From a virus, in IMG/VR virus record IMGVR_UViG_3300037502_002993, positions 1-64,000 of that record: DNA of 64,000 nt. One strand, 5' to 3'. Positions 1 through 7,980 of the stretch are shown here, piece by piece; the stretch's first letter is position 1, and each line of letters starts with the position of its first letter. Made by a program: the position numbers and the translations under genes. The notes under the pieces were generated by a model. It was given only the letters and a program-made list of their open reading frames with translations. It ran no database searches and was not told where the DNA came from.

Positions 1-175
1 ATTAGGTGATCTTACCCAGGGGTGGCCGAACCAGCCCCTGGCTCTAAGGTGCGTCGTTAAAAGTCCTGTGAGGTAGGGGCGGTGCGGCGTGCATGACAAG
101 CCTTTTGAACATTGTCGAGGTTCACGTTACTTTCCTTTCAGCAACGGAAGGAAAGACGATTAGGGAAACCTAAAC
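1..175 (+). ncRNA. IscB omega RNA (probable, 5' end at or beyond window edge)
   Basis: This stretch lies directly upstream of iscB, where IscB loci encode their guide-bearing omega RNA. A GC-rich hairpin sits at 16-41 (CCAGGGG pairing with CCCCTGG, plus TGG with CCA near the loop). A second stem lies at 131-154 (TTTCCTT with AAGGAAA). The segment around 41-125 resembles the conserved scaffold of IscB omega RNAs, judged from memory of the family. The guide would be the bases 5' of the first hairpin, roughly 1-15, and may extend past the window. The RNA end and guide length are inferred, not seen. Confidence 0.65.
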
Positions 176-1633
176 ATGTCAAACTACGTATTGGTGTTAG
201 ACACTAATCGACAGCCCTTAGCACCGTGCCATCCGGCACGCGCCAGGGAGTTATTACGCAAGGGGAAAGCGGTCGTCTTCAGACGGTACCCCTTTACGAT
301 CATTCTTAACTATGTTCCTAAGGGGTCGATTCGGAACGAGTTCTCGATTCAGATCGACCCTGGCAGTAAAACCACAGGCATTGCGGTGATCTCCCATGAT
401 AAACGGGGAGATCGCTGTATCCTCGGGATCAATCTGGAACACCGGGGAGAGATAATTAAGAAACGACTTGCGGATAGAACGCTTTATCGTCGATCAAGAC
501 GTTCACGTAAAACAAGATATCGCCAACCGCGTTTCTTAAACCGTACTAAACCCAAAGGGTGGCTCCCACCCTCCGTGATGCACCGAGTACTGACGACTCA
601 GACGTGGATTGACCGCTTCATGCGATGGTGTCCCATCACCAACGCAAAGATCGAGGAGGTCAAATTTGACACGCACTTACTGAAAAGCCCGGAGGTGAAA
701 GGGAGGAGGTACCAGTTCGGTAAGCTCTTCGGCACGGAAATGCGGGAGTATTTGTTGTATCGCTATCAGCATACCTGTCAATATTGTCTTGGTGTCTCAG
801 GGGATAAGATTCTGCAATGGGAGCACAAGGTTCCCCGCTCCAGAGGGGGCTCTAACAGCGAGATGAACGCCACCCTCTCCTGTCGTCGTTGTAACTCTGA
901 GAAAGGAAACCTCACGCCAGAAGAATGGCTGCGCGCCATTGGCAAACCCAGAACCAAACTGGACAAGGTCTGGATAAAAACCCTTCCTAAAATCATCGCG
1001 CAAAAGAAACCCCCGCTGCGCGATGCCGCGGTGATGAATGCGACTCGCTATCGGTTGTTTGATTACCTAGAGTTAGTAGGACTCACCCCCACGTTACATC
1101 CGGGATGGGTGACCAAACGCAATCGCTTGGACCAGGGGTATCGAAAAGACCACTGGATCGATGCGACTTGTGTTGGGAGTGTGGGGAGTCGAGTCTACAT
1201 TCCGAAAGGAATGAGGGTGTTATCAGTCAAAGCCATGGGCCATACTTCACGAGTGATGTGTCGTCCCGATCGCTTTGGGTTTCCAAGAACCCGTCCGAAA
1301 GGACCGTCACGAGCGTTTACATTTAAAACTGGGGACGTCTGTAAAACCAAAATACCCACCGGCAAATATCTTGGAGGATGTATTGGTCGTTTAGTAGTCA
1401 GAAGTTCCGGTAAGTTTAGATTAAACGGAACTCCAGTCCATTATCGCTTCGTTGTTAGAATACAACACCGCGATGGGTATTCTTACCAAAATGGTGGTTT
1501 TTCCCACGCTGTTATTATAACACACACCTGCGACCCACTTCCTAAAAATAGTGGACGTGTTTTAAAGAAAACCCGTAGTGGAGATAGTGACGTGGTCATA
1601 ACTAGGAAGAAGTTCGCAATTAACTCGCCTTAG
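176..1633 (+). CDS. iscB: IscB RNA-guided nickase/nuclease (Cas9 ancestor)
   Basis: IscB is an omega-RNA-guided DNA endonuclease of transposon origin. The 485-residue protein has the family order: an N-terminal PLMP-type domain (residues 1-50, with LDTNRQPLAPCHPARARELL), RuvC-I around D61 (IDPGSKTTGIAV), an arginine-rich bridge helix near 100-120, RuvC-II near E160-E161, an HNH domain at 195-245 and RuvC-III (KDHWIDA, H326 and D329). The HNH has catalytic H217 in EHKVPRSRGG and zinc pairs C201/C204 and C236/C239. All key residues are present, so it looks active. It is the only plus-strand gene in this part of the window and has its own terminator, as expected for a mobile insertion. No tnpA is next to it. 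Confidence 0.95.
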   Translation: MSNYVLVLDTNRQPLAPCHPARARELLRKGKAVVFRRYPFTIILNYVPKGSIRNEFSIQIDPGSKTTGIAVISHDKRGDRCILGINLEHRGEIIKKRLADRTLYRRSRRSRKTRYRQPRFLNRTKPKGWLPPSVMHRVLTTQTWIDRFMRWCPITNAKIEEVKFDTHLLKSPEVKGRRYQFGKLFGTEMREYLLYRYQHTCQYCLGVSGDKILQWEHKVPRSRGGSNSEMNATLSCRRCNSEKGNLTPEEWLRAIGKPRTKLDKVWIKTLPKIIAQKKPPLRDAAVMNATRYRLFDYLELVGLTPTLHPGWVTKRNRLDQGYRKDHWIDATCVGSVGSRVYIPKGMRVLSVKAMGHTSRVMCRPDRFGFPRTRPKGPSRAFTFKTGDVCKTKIPTGKYLGGCIGRLVVRSSGKFRLNGTPVHYRFVVRIQHRDGYSYQNGGFSHAVIITHTCDPLPKNSGRVLKKTRSGDSDVVITRKKFAINSP

Positions 1634-1671
1634 GACCGCGATGGTGACGTCGTGTTGGACGAGAAACGCTT

Positions 1672-1696
1672 GCCCTCCTCCGGGAGGGCTTTTTTG
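1672..1696 (+). terminator. Intrinsic terminator after iscB
   Basis: Stem GCCCTCC at 1672-1678 pairs with GGAGGGC at 1683-1689 and is followed by six T then GCCG. It lies 38 bases after the iscB stop. Confidence 0.75.
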
Positions 1697-1827
1697 CCGT
1701 CTCCTCCAAAACGCCCTATTTGCTCGCCTAAGCCACGAACCTACCTTATCCAACCTAGGTATCATCTGTTATAGTAAACACAGCTTAGAACGCCTTACAG
1801 GGCGATACAGCCCCATTCCTGAACCAA

Positions 1828-1869
1828 AAAAGAAAGTGACACAGCTGGGGACCCCCGAAGGAGTCCCCT
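1828..1869 (-). terminator. Terminator downstream of the 1876-2418 gene
   Basis: On the minus strand a GGGGACTCC stem-loop directly follows the gene and precedes a T-rich run (CTTTCTTTTTT). Outer CAGCTG arms (1843-1848 and 1877-1882) could extend the helix into the stop-codon region. Confidence 0.65.
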
Positions 1870-1875
1870 TTCACC

Positions 1876-2418
1876 TCAGCTGTGATCACTTCCCGTGTAG
1901 CACACCGCCCCCAATATATTACCATTGACAACTCGCTCAGTGGCCGTATATTCAACTACATTGCCACTGCGGATGCTAAGCCACTGCATCCCGCCATCAG
2001 GTCCCTCTACTGAAAGGGAGTCCCACTCCCGCAGCTTGATCTCCCCTTTCATTCCTGCGTCCTTCAAATAGTCAAGGGTTACCTGACTCTTATCTGCACT
2101 CAGCGTACAGGCAGTATTCTCCAGCAGGCAGTGTTGGTTCGTGTACAGCATGCGTGGAGTCAGTCTCAACGTCACCTCCCCATAGTTCACGACCAGAATT
2201 CCTTCTTCATCCCGCATACTGATGGCACGATTCCCAACCGTAAAGGGGTATTGGTCTGTCTCACTCTTATAGCAACGAACGCCGTTGAGCATAAGTACGC
2301 GTTCAAAGGTCCCATCAAACTTACGATCTACCCACACTACTGCAGGAACCCCCATTACCGTAAAGCTGTACTCCGCATGGGTCATTGCAGCATCGTCGAC
2401 CAGTGTCCAATAGTTCAT
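1876..2418 (-). CDS. Hypothetical protein
   Basis: I do not recognise this 180-residue acidic protein. It has no clear membrane segment or signal peptide and is rich in beta-type stretches. I chose the ATG at 2418 (MNYWTLVDDAAMT) because AGAGGTAAG lies five bases upstream. The frame stays open to a GTG at 2460 without a better ribosome site. A candidate phage promoter motif lies about 42 bases upstream, so this is probably the first gene of its transcript. Confidence 0.6.
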   Translation of the reverse strand: MNYWTLVDDAAMTHAEYSFTVMGVPAVVWVDRKFDGTFERVLMLNGVRCYKSETDQYPFTVGNRAISMRDEEGILVVNYGEVTLRLTPRMLYTNQHCLLENTACTLSADKSQVTLDYLKDAGMKGEIKLREWDSLSVEGPDGGMQWLSIRSGNVVEYTATERVVNGNILGAVCYTGSDHS

Positions 2419-2459
2419 GAGTCTTACCTCTTTAGTGATTGATTGAACGGGTGTGTTCA

Positions 2460-2478
2460 CTAGTAGAATATAGGTGTC
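2460..2478 (-). promoter_or_regulatory. Candidate phage promoter motif
   Basis: Minus-strand sequence GACACCTATATTCTACTAG matches the CACCTAYAT-type motif found 40-50 bases upstream of other first genes in this window (16.0, 21.2, 32.4, 41.4 and 61.6 kb). Confidence 0.45.
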
Positions 2479-3018
2479 ATTTCCTTTGCATTTATCTAGA
2501 TGACGGCATAACAGGAGCCCTCGATGGGACTCCTTAGTGGTATCCTCTCAAGCTGGGTCGCGTTTTGCGACGCTCCCATGGCCTTCCCTTCCTTATCCCC
2601 AATTTTGGAAGATGCTCCCTCGCTGCCCTCGGTCCCATTGCTCGTCGTTATACTCCTCACGCCATCTCCTTCCCATTGATCTACTTCGTGATCATGGTAT
2701 CCAACACCTAAGGCTATAGCACTTACAGTGCTACGCTAAATGTTTCATAAACCCCCTCCCCTTGAAGGTCCTCCCCCTTAAGAAGGAAGAGAAGCTCAAT
2801 AGATACCTATTCTCAGTATTTTTTGTTATTAGTATCCTGTAAATAACACTTCCATACCCCCATGATAGCTCTATTGTTCAATATCATTCCACAGGGCGTT
2901 CTAAGAGACGTTAGACGGTGAGTAGTACATAGCCCTACCTCTAAGGGTTAAAACGTCTTAGAGGGCCTTACAGGACGTTCTAGGGGCATTCTTACGGCAA
3001 AAGAGAAAGGATCATATC
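2479..3018. other. Non-coding stretch with short imperfect repeats
   Basis: No convincing gene on either strand. It contains repeated short pieces shared with other intergenic regions: GCGTTCTA at about 2896, a relative at about 2976, and AAAACGTCTTAGAGGGCCTT near 2950. A GGAAGATGCTC string near 2608 recurs at about 6370. It may hold regulatory sites or decayed sequence. Confidence 0.4.
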
Positions 3019-3036
3019 GGGGACCCGAAGGTCCCC
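3019..3036 (-). terminator. Terminator after the 3047-3676 gene
   Basis: GGGGACC/GGTCCCC hairpin with a GAA loop, ten bases past the stop on the minus strand, followed by a CTTTCTCTTTTGCCG tract. Confidence 0.6.
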
Positions 3037-3046
3037 TGACATCTAG

Positions 3047-3676
3047 TTAAAAATCTAGATAGTATATTTCCTTGAGATAAGTTTGGAGTGTACTAACTGG
3101 AGCTGATTCACCGCTATTGAACGTAACGTGTAACATGGCCACACCTACCCTTTCACCGTCTTCAATGGAGGTACAGTGTTTGAGAGGGATATAATCCAAC
3201 GGAATTCCTGTTCTTCTGGGATCGATGAAGAGGACCCCCTCGTCTCGAAGTTTCATCCAACATTCCCCTGTAGTTAATTCACCCTTTCCGACAGGAAAGT
3301 CAGTCCAGATAACACGACCGTCAGCTGTAGTGGAGTAGACGTAACTACTATCATCATTATCGATCCATTTAACAAGGCGTGGGTCGATCCAAACCTCACC
3401 CCCACACTCAACTACAGTGGGGAGAAGACTTAAGGAGGTGTTATCTACGGTAATGGGGAGTGTGTCCCGATCCAACACATCGAAGCGTACAGTGAAGCCT
3501 CCTTTAATCAGGGTTACAGTAACCTCACTTGATGCCGAACTAACGGTATCAGCGATGAGTATCTTCTTAAAGTATAACTTTAAATAACTAAGTCCTTGGG
3601 TCTGGGTGTGTTTGACCGTAAACCAACAACCTCGATGGCTGAAGTGGTACCAGCGTGTAACTGTAGTGTTGTCCAT
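3047..3676 (-). CDS. Hypothetical protein
   Basis: A 209-residue unrecognised protein, beta-rich with several aromatic residues (WYHFSHRGCWFTV near the start). I chose the ATG at 3676 (MDNTTVTRW) because GAGG lies six bases upstream. An in-frame ATG at 3694 exists, but the ribosome site would then lie inside the gene. It is followed by a terminator. Confidence 0.6.
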   Translation of the reverse strand: MDNTTVTRWYHFSHRGCWFTVKHTQTQGLSYLKLYFKKILIADTVSSASSEVTVTLIKGGFTVRFDVLDRDTLPITVDNTSLSLLPTVVECGGEVWIDPRLVKWIDNDDSSYVYSTTADGRVIWTDFPVGKGELTTGECWMKLRDEGVLFIDPRRTGIPLDYIPLKHCTSIEDGERVGVAMLHVTFNSGESAPVSTLQTYLKEIYYLDF

Positions 3677-3697
3677 ATTTACCTCTTCGTTCATTGT

Positions 3698-3907
3698 TTA
3701 AAGATATCGAGCTGCTTTGTTGGTTAGGTCCTCTAGGCGTTGTTCGAGGTCCTCCACCATTGGACGCAGTCCCCCACTGGCATCCTCGTCCAAGATCGTG
3801 ACCATTTGCTCTATCGCATCCAATTTACCCTGGAGTGTTTCCACATCCCTCAGCTTCAATGTTTCCACTATGTCACGTCCAGTGTCGTTGGCAAACAAAT
3901 AAAACAC
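3698..3907 (-). CDS. Small coiled-coil protein
   Basis: A 69-residue protein with a GTG start. Heptad-like leucine and isoleucine spacing over most of its length (VETLKLRDVETLQGKLDAIE and MVEDLEQRLEDL) suggests a coiled coil. Function unknown. The ribosome site is weak and the start could be elsewhere. Confidence 0.5.
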   Translation of the reverse strand: MFYLFANDTGRDIVETLKLRDVETLQGKLDAIEQMVTILDEDASGGLRPMVEDLEQRLEDLTNKAARYL

Positions 3908-3985
3908 CTTGAACAGGTCACCGTGGATACTAGTTACATTGGAGTTTAGTGCATGCCAACGGTCGACGACTCCCCCAACATCACC

Positions 3986-4615
3986 TTACTCCTCCATTGG
4001 CTGTGAGAGGTGCTCTTCGAGCTCCTCATCTGTTACAGCTTCCAACACCACACGCCACCCATAATTCGCGAGCGTGCCCGAAGAAGCGTCCGTGAGCAGG
4101 CCCTCTGCAGACGAAGACCAACGGTAGACATGACAGTTGGGGTCGTCAGGGTCTGCCCCTTGAACCCAACTTGATCTACCTTCTCCGGAACCCAATCCTA
4201 AGTCATCATCGGTGTAGTTGACGTCCCACTTCCAGTTAAACGGATCGTCCACATGGATCGGATACATAAACCGATCCCATTCATCACTCGTTAGCAGGCG
4301 TATCTTGTAGCGGTGATTGCCAATAAATATAACCCTAGTGCCGTCTACCACACCGCCAGCCACTAGTGCATCATAAGAGACTGAGTGGACTAGAGTACGG
4401 ATAGATACGTATAGCGGCCTGCCATTGTCCTCGAATACTAGCCAACCCTGGTCTTCGTTGTGTGGGACTCCGTCTTCCAATCCAACCAACTCAATCAGCT
4501 CTGGGTAGGGGATCAGATCTTCTCCCGATATCACACCGTAAAAGCCAAGGGTGTTGTAACCATACTCTTTTCCTTCAAAACCTGGAACTGATGGATTAGT
4601 TGCTACCGTCTTCAT
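3986..4615 (-). CDS. Tail-fibre-like family protein, copy 1
   Basis: A 209-residue member of a three-gene family in this window (with 4632-5396 and 43265-44089). Shared blocks in order are a YxxL..LVGL segment, G.WL.F..xGxPLYVS, VSYDxLxxxGxVxGT, YKIRLL, EWDRFMYPIH, YTDDDLGLGSG with SSWVQG, a Cys-containing SSS segment, and a closing GWRVVLE. The same blocks occur in receptor-binding or fibre tips of other phages, so a virion surface role is a guess from family resemblance. It lacks the longer N-terminal region of the plus-strand copy. Confidence 0.6.
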   Translation of the reverse strand: MKTVATNPSVPGFEGKEYGYNTLGFYGVISGEDLIPYPELIELVGLEDGVPHNEDQGWLVFEDNGRPLYVSIRTLVHSVSYDALVAGGVVDGTRVIFIGNHRYKIRLLTSDEWDRFMYPIHVDDPFNWKWDVNYTDDDLGLGSGEGRSSWVQGADPDDPNCHVYRWSSSAEGLLTDASSGTLANYGWRVVLEAVTDEELEEHLSQPMEE

Positions 4616-4631
4616 TTTAAATACCTCACTT

Positions 4632-5396
4632 TTAAGTTTGATTGCTATAGTTTCGAGCTTTCAGTTCTGATTCTACTCGAATCAATGTTTTTCGAAGGGA
4701 TGCAGTGCTGATCTGCGACCAGTTAATGTCATCGACTGCCCTAGAATCCACTGGTGTGTGGTCGAGATCCGCCCCCACGGTAGGCTGTGCTAACCCCACC
4801 GGCTCCAGCACCACACGCCACCCAACATTCGGGTGCGCGTCCGAAGAAAGGATCGCGATCCCGTTCTCTACAGACGAATACCCACGACAGACACGGTAGT
4901 GGGGGTAGTGACAGTTGGGGTAAATGGGGTACACCCCTTGAACCCAACTGGCCTGTCCATCTCCGGAGCCTACTCCTAAGTCATCATCGGTGTAATCACA
5001 CCCCAAATTTTGGCCGGTGGGGTCAGATACATGTAGCGGTGAAATGAGGTGGTCCCACTCCTCATTTTCAGGTATGCGTACCCGATAGTTAACCCCTCCA
5101 ATCTGATGGATGATTCTTGAACCATCCACTAGACCGCGCTCTTCCAACTCCCGAAAACTGACGCCGTAGGCAGTTGTCAACATGGATATGAAAAGTGGCT
5201 TTCCACGCCAGAAGAACTTCAGCCATTCTCCGTTTCTGTTATGTACTTTTTCGGGGTGTATGCCTGCCCATTCAGCGAGGTCTCCGTAACTGATTAGAGT
5301 TTTGGGATCTACCCGACCGAAGAATCCCAAATCACGATCTCCTAACAATAAAAGACGACCACCAGGCACTGTCTTTAGTAATTTGTTCATGTCCAT
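4632..5396 (-). CDS. Tail-fibre-like family protein, copy 2
   Basis: A 254-residue paralogue of the preceding gene, with the same order of blocks: FFGRVDPKTLISYGDL, LKFFWRGKPLFIS, YRVRIPENEEWDHLISPLHV, YTDDDLGVGSG, ASWVQG and GWRVVLE. It carries about 45 extra C-terminal residues ending in a charged helix. The start ATG at 5396 has GGGAG upstream. The tandem arrangement with copy 1, 16 bases apart, points to local duplication. Confidence 0.6.
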   Translation of the reverse strand: MDMNKLLKTVPGGRLLLLGDRDLGFFGRVDPKTLISYGDLAEWAGIHPEKVHNRNGEWLKFFWRGKPLFISMLTTAYGVSFRELEERGLVDGSRIIHQIGGVNYRVRIPENEEWDHLISPLHVSDPTGQNLGCDYTDDDLGVGSGDGQASWVQGVYPIYPNCHYPHYRVCRGYSSVENGIAILSSDAHPNVGWRVVLEPVGLAQPTVGADLDHTPVDSRAVDDINWSQISTASLRKTLIRVESELKARNYSNQT

Positions 5397-5412
5397 ACTA
5401 AACTCCCATTAT

Positions 5413-5559
5413 CTAGTCTTCGGTTGACGATACAACGTCTTGGTTCAGGGTCCTCCCTCCTCGTACTTTGAGGTTCTTTAAGATTTCCCGAACTTCCTCT
5501 CCAGCTTGGATTCTTCCATATGCACCACCTGGGGGCATTACACCCCCAGGCAAATGCAC
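5413..5559 (-). CDS. Small protein, GTG start
   Basis: A 48-residue frame reading MHLPGGVMPPGG, then AYGRIQAGEEVREILKNLKV, and ending SSTED. The composition is protein-like, and the frame sits between two genes of the same strand. GTG start at 5559, 2 bases after the previous small gene. A CCTGGGGG/CCCCCAGG hairpin (5528-5550) lies just inside the start and may affect translation. Function unknown. Confidence 0.45.
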   Translation of the reverse strand: MHLPGGVMPPGGAYGRIQAGEEVREILKNLKVRGGRTLNQDVVSSTED

Positions 5560-5561
5560 TG

Positions 5562-5705
5562 TTATGCCATCTCTACCTCTTCCGGGTAATCCAGCACACC
5601 GAGCGCAGCAACATCACTATGGGTGGAGACATAGTCAACCACATAGCCGTCCCCCCACCATGGAGGGATGGATTGGTGTGGATCTCTAATCACATTCTGG
5701 TGCAA
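5562..5705 (-). CDS. Small protein, TTG or GTG start
   Basis: A 47-residue frame containing QSIPPWWGDGYVVDYVSTHS and ending YPEEVEMA. It looks coding by composition but has no ATG. Starts could be TTG at 5705 or GTG four codons in. It is followed 2 bases later by another small gene. Unknown function. Confidence 0.4.
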   Translation of the reverse strand: MHQNVIRDPHQSIPPWWGDGYVVDYVSTHSDVAALGVLDYPEEVEMA

Positions 5706-5816
5706 AGCACCTGATTTGCTCGTTCACGCGCTGTTTTGGGTTGGCCTTGGCCTTGACCCCCCGCGCAACTTAAGGCGCCCTACGGTCCTTACAGGGGGGA
5801 TTCCTGAGGCATTTGC

Positions 5817-6272
5817 TCACTCATACAAAACTACCTCTTTATTCCAGTGTCCTAGGTAGCGCATGATCATCGGCTTGACATCCATGTCGTAGTTCAGTCC
5901 GCCATTACTGCATCCCAAAGGAATCATCGCCAGTCGTTCGATCTGACTCAAGGGAAAGCAATCCCCTTCACGTACTAGGTACTCCAGTCCCCACTCAATC
6001 CATTCCAACTGACTGGGGTTCCTCCAGTGGCGCTTGGTAGGGAATAGCAATAGCTTCTTGTCCCCATCGGGACTGACCCATAGGTCAGGACGACCTACTT
6101 CATGCAGTCCGTGTTCACACAGCCAGTGATAGTGACGGTACATCTCAGGAAAGCGCTTCTTTGCTTCTAAAGCAATACCCCTCCCCATAACACCGACTGT
6201 GTTGGTGGTGATTACTATTGTATCACAATCGGTTTTAAAGATGTCTCTATCTTGGTAAACTTGAGTGATCAT
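5817..6272 (-). CDS. Macro-domain protein, DarG/TARG-like
   Basis: Single macro domain, 151 residues, of the kind that binds or removes ADP-ribose. Motifs are TIVITTNTVGVMGRGIALE (residues 18-36, ligand-binding loop), KKRFP, LLLFPTKRHWRNPSQLEWIE in the middle, and MIPLGCSNGGLNYD (second loop). This pattern matches the DarG antitoxin macro domains, which remove ADP-ribose from thymidine in DNA. No DarT toxin lies nearby. In a phage the likely job is reversing host ADP-ribosylation of DNA or protein. That role is inferred; the fold assignment is firm. Confidence 0.8.
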   Translation of the reverse strand: MITQVYQDRDIFKTDCDTIVITTNTVGVMGRGIALEAKKRFPEMYRHYHWLCEHGLHEVGRPDLWVSPDGDKKLLLFPTKRHWRNPSQLEWIEWGLEYLVREGDCFPLSQIERLAMIPLGCSNGGLNYDMDVKPMIMRYLGHWNKEVVLYE

Positions 6273-6313
6273 GGTGAATCCCTAAGTCGGTACTACAGGA
6301 GTATACCAGTTAC

Positions 6314-6336
6314 GCGATCCCTTTGAAAGGGATCGC
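6314..6336 (-). terminator. Hairpin upstream of the macro-domain gene
   Basis: Perfect 11-bp stem GCGATCCCTTT / AAAGGGATCGC with a one-base centre, flanked on the plus strand by CTTCTATGTCG, the arm type seen at other terminators here. It lies between the 6538-7443 gene and the macro gene. From 6337 to 6537 I see no gene. Confidence 0.45.
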
Positions 6337-6537
6337 TTCTATGTCGTCTCCCCCAGAGTCCAAATTTGGAAGATGCTCTAACCCTAGGGTAAGTAAGGGG
6401 TATCACTCCCATAGAGAGGTAATGTAGCTAAAAGCTCCTATAGGGCTCCCTAAGTTGTTTTATCTACCAACCTGATACATCGTTGGGGTTTCCTAAGAAA
6501 ACTCCTTAGAGAGCAAAATAGAAGGATCTAGGGGGTA

Positions 6538-7443
6538 TTAGTATTCAGTGAGTCGATGTTGTAGTTCTTTGATCTTCTCCTTGTATTGCCCCAGGGCACT
6601 CAGTGCTTCATGACACACCCTCCACTCCTCGTTATGGGGGAGTGCCTCCAAATCCAGTTCCTCCAACCCTAGGAGTTGGTTGATGGTGTTGATCTTGACT
6701 AATGTCTCATCGATCACCTGAACGATGTTAGCTTTACCATCCCACTCCTCGAGAACACTTTGTACCGACTCCTTCCAACCTTCCTGTTCCAGCCCACCTT
6801 CGGACTTGGTCTCCTCACCACTCCAGTCCTCTGGGGGACGTACAGTTAAATGAGCGACCAACCACTCCCGGAAGGATTCCTCCTCGATACCTCCCTTACG
6901 CACGTACCAGTTCAGGAAATCCCTTAAGGAGTGTGCCATCAGGACCCCCAGTGGGTCGACCAGCTGCTGTATACCAGCTTCTGCATCTGGGTGGGGACCG
7001 AACAAACGGCAGACTGAGTATAGAGGAATGTTGTAATCCCCCTTACCAAACTCCTTGAGGCGCTCTAGACCACGTTCCCAATAGCTTGCTATTTCGGGAC
7101 GACTCAGGTCCTCGTCCGGACTGATGGTCAGGAATGTTACCGTACGCCTTCCAGCCACCCCGGTGGCGTAGGCAATGTGGTGTTGTTTAAATTGCCAGTC
7201 CAGAAGGGTGCGGTCCCAGGATGGTGGGTTTTCGGACGGCCAGTTAAAGACGGGTGGTTTGTACCCAAATCTCGAGTTTATACTCGACATTAAACCATAC
7301 GGCAATGACGCCGTTCCGGAGGTGGCCAGGGCAATCACATCTCCCGGACGGTGTTTGCTGACCTGAACTGGCTCGGGGTTTTCGATCTTCAGCTTGCGGG
7401 TGAACAGTCTACGCGTAAGTTCTGCTGTTTTGGGGTGGGGCAT
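6538..7443 (-). CDS. Hypothetical protein
   Basis: A 301-residue unrecognised protein. The middle has tryptophan-rich acidic segments (REWLVAHLTVRPPEDWSG) and the C-terminal 40 residues form a likely helix or coiled coil (EEWRVCHEALSALGQYKEKI). ATG at 7443 with GAGG upstream. It stands alone between hairpins, so it may be a single-gene transcript. Confidence 0.55.
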   Translation of the reverse strand: MPHPKTAELTRRLFTRKLKIENPEPVQVSKHRPGDVIALATSGTASLPYGLMSSINSRFGYKPPVFNWPSENPPSWDRTLLDWQFKQHHIAYATGVAGRRTVTFLTISPDEDLSRPEIASYWERGLERLKEFGKGDYNIPLYSVCRLFGPHPDAEAGIQQLVDPLGVLMAHSLRDFLNWYVRKGGIEEESFREWLVAHLTVRPPEDWSGEETKSEGGLEQEGWKESVQSVLEEWDGKANIVQVIDETLVKINTINQLLGLEELDLEALPHNEEWRVCHEALSALGQYKEKIKELQHRLTEY

Positions 7444-7484
7444 GAGAAACCTCAGAGAAAGAATGCAGTATCACCGATGGCATC

Positions 7485-7552
7485 GCCTGCCCTGAGGCAG
7501 GCCGTGATACTTTCGAAGAAAACGCCATAAGTGCCAGCCCAAAGGCTGGCAC
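7485..7552 (-). terminator. Two hairpins between 6538-7443 and 7574-7966
   Basis: Stem GCCTGCC/GGCAGGC at 7485-7502 and stem GTGCCAGCC/GGCTGGCAC at 7531-7552. The second lies 22 bases past the stop of the 7574-7966 gene and is followed on the minus strand by TTATGGCGTTTTC, so it is the likely terminator of that operon. Confidence 0.6.
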
Positions 7553-7573
7553 TATCACACACGCATTACTGAG

Positions 7574-7966
7574 TCAGAACTCGTCGAGTTCACCCACCCC
7601 TTTGGTCAGGGGGTTGAAGACCATGGCAATTCCGTTACCGTAGCCCACAAAGCCGTCTTTCAGGAGATACTCCAACAGGTGCCCTTTCCCATGGGAGATG
7701 CCAAAGGCGTCGGTAAAGGCCTCAATGAAGTCTTTCGCGCGCGCTTCCCACTCCTCCCCATCATACTGCAGTTGGGGGATTACCTTACACTCAAGGATAC
7801 CGTCTTCCAACCCGAACTGGAGGACACCTTTGGTGACCACGATCCGTTCGAGTTCATCATCCTCTACGATAAAGACCTCAGGGGTGGTCGTAGGGTCTTT
7901 GCTGCAGGCCCGTTGAAAGGCATCCCACACTTTACGCAGGGTCTCATTGGTAACGGGTTTTCCCAT
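7574..7966 (-). CDS. Hypothetical protein
   Basis: A 130-residue acidic protein (IVEDDELERIVV). Start at 7966 (MGKPVTNETLRK) with AAGGAG seven bases upstream. It follows the helicase gene by 14 bases and probably shares its transcript. Not recognised. Confidence 0.6.
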   Translation of the reverse strand: MGKPVTNETLRKVWDAFQRACSKDPTTTPEVFIVEDDELERIVVTKGVLQFGLEDGILECKVIPQLQYDGEEWEARAKDFIEAFTDAFGISHGKGHLLEYLLKDGFVGYGNGIAMVFNPLTKGVGELDEF

Positions 7967-7980
7967 GGTAGTGCTCCTTG

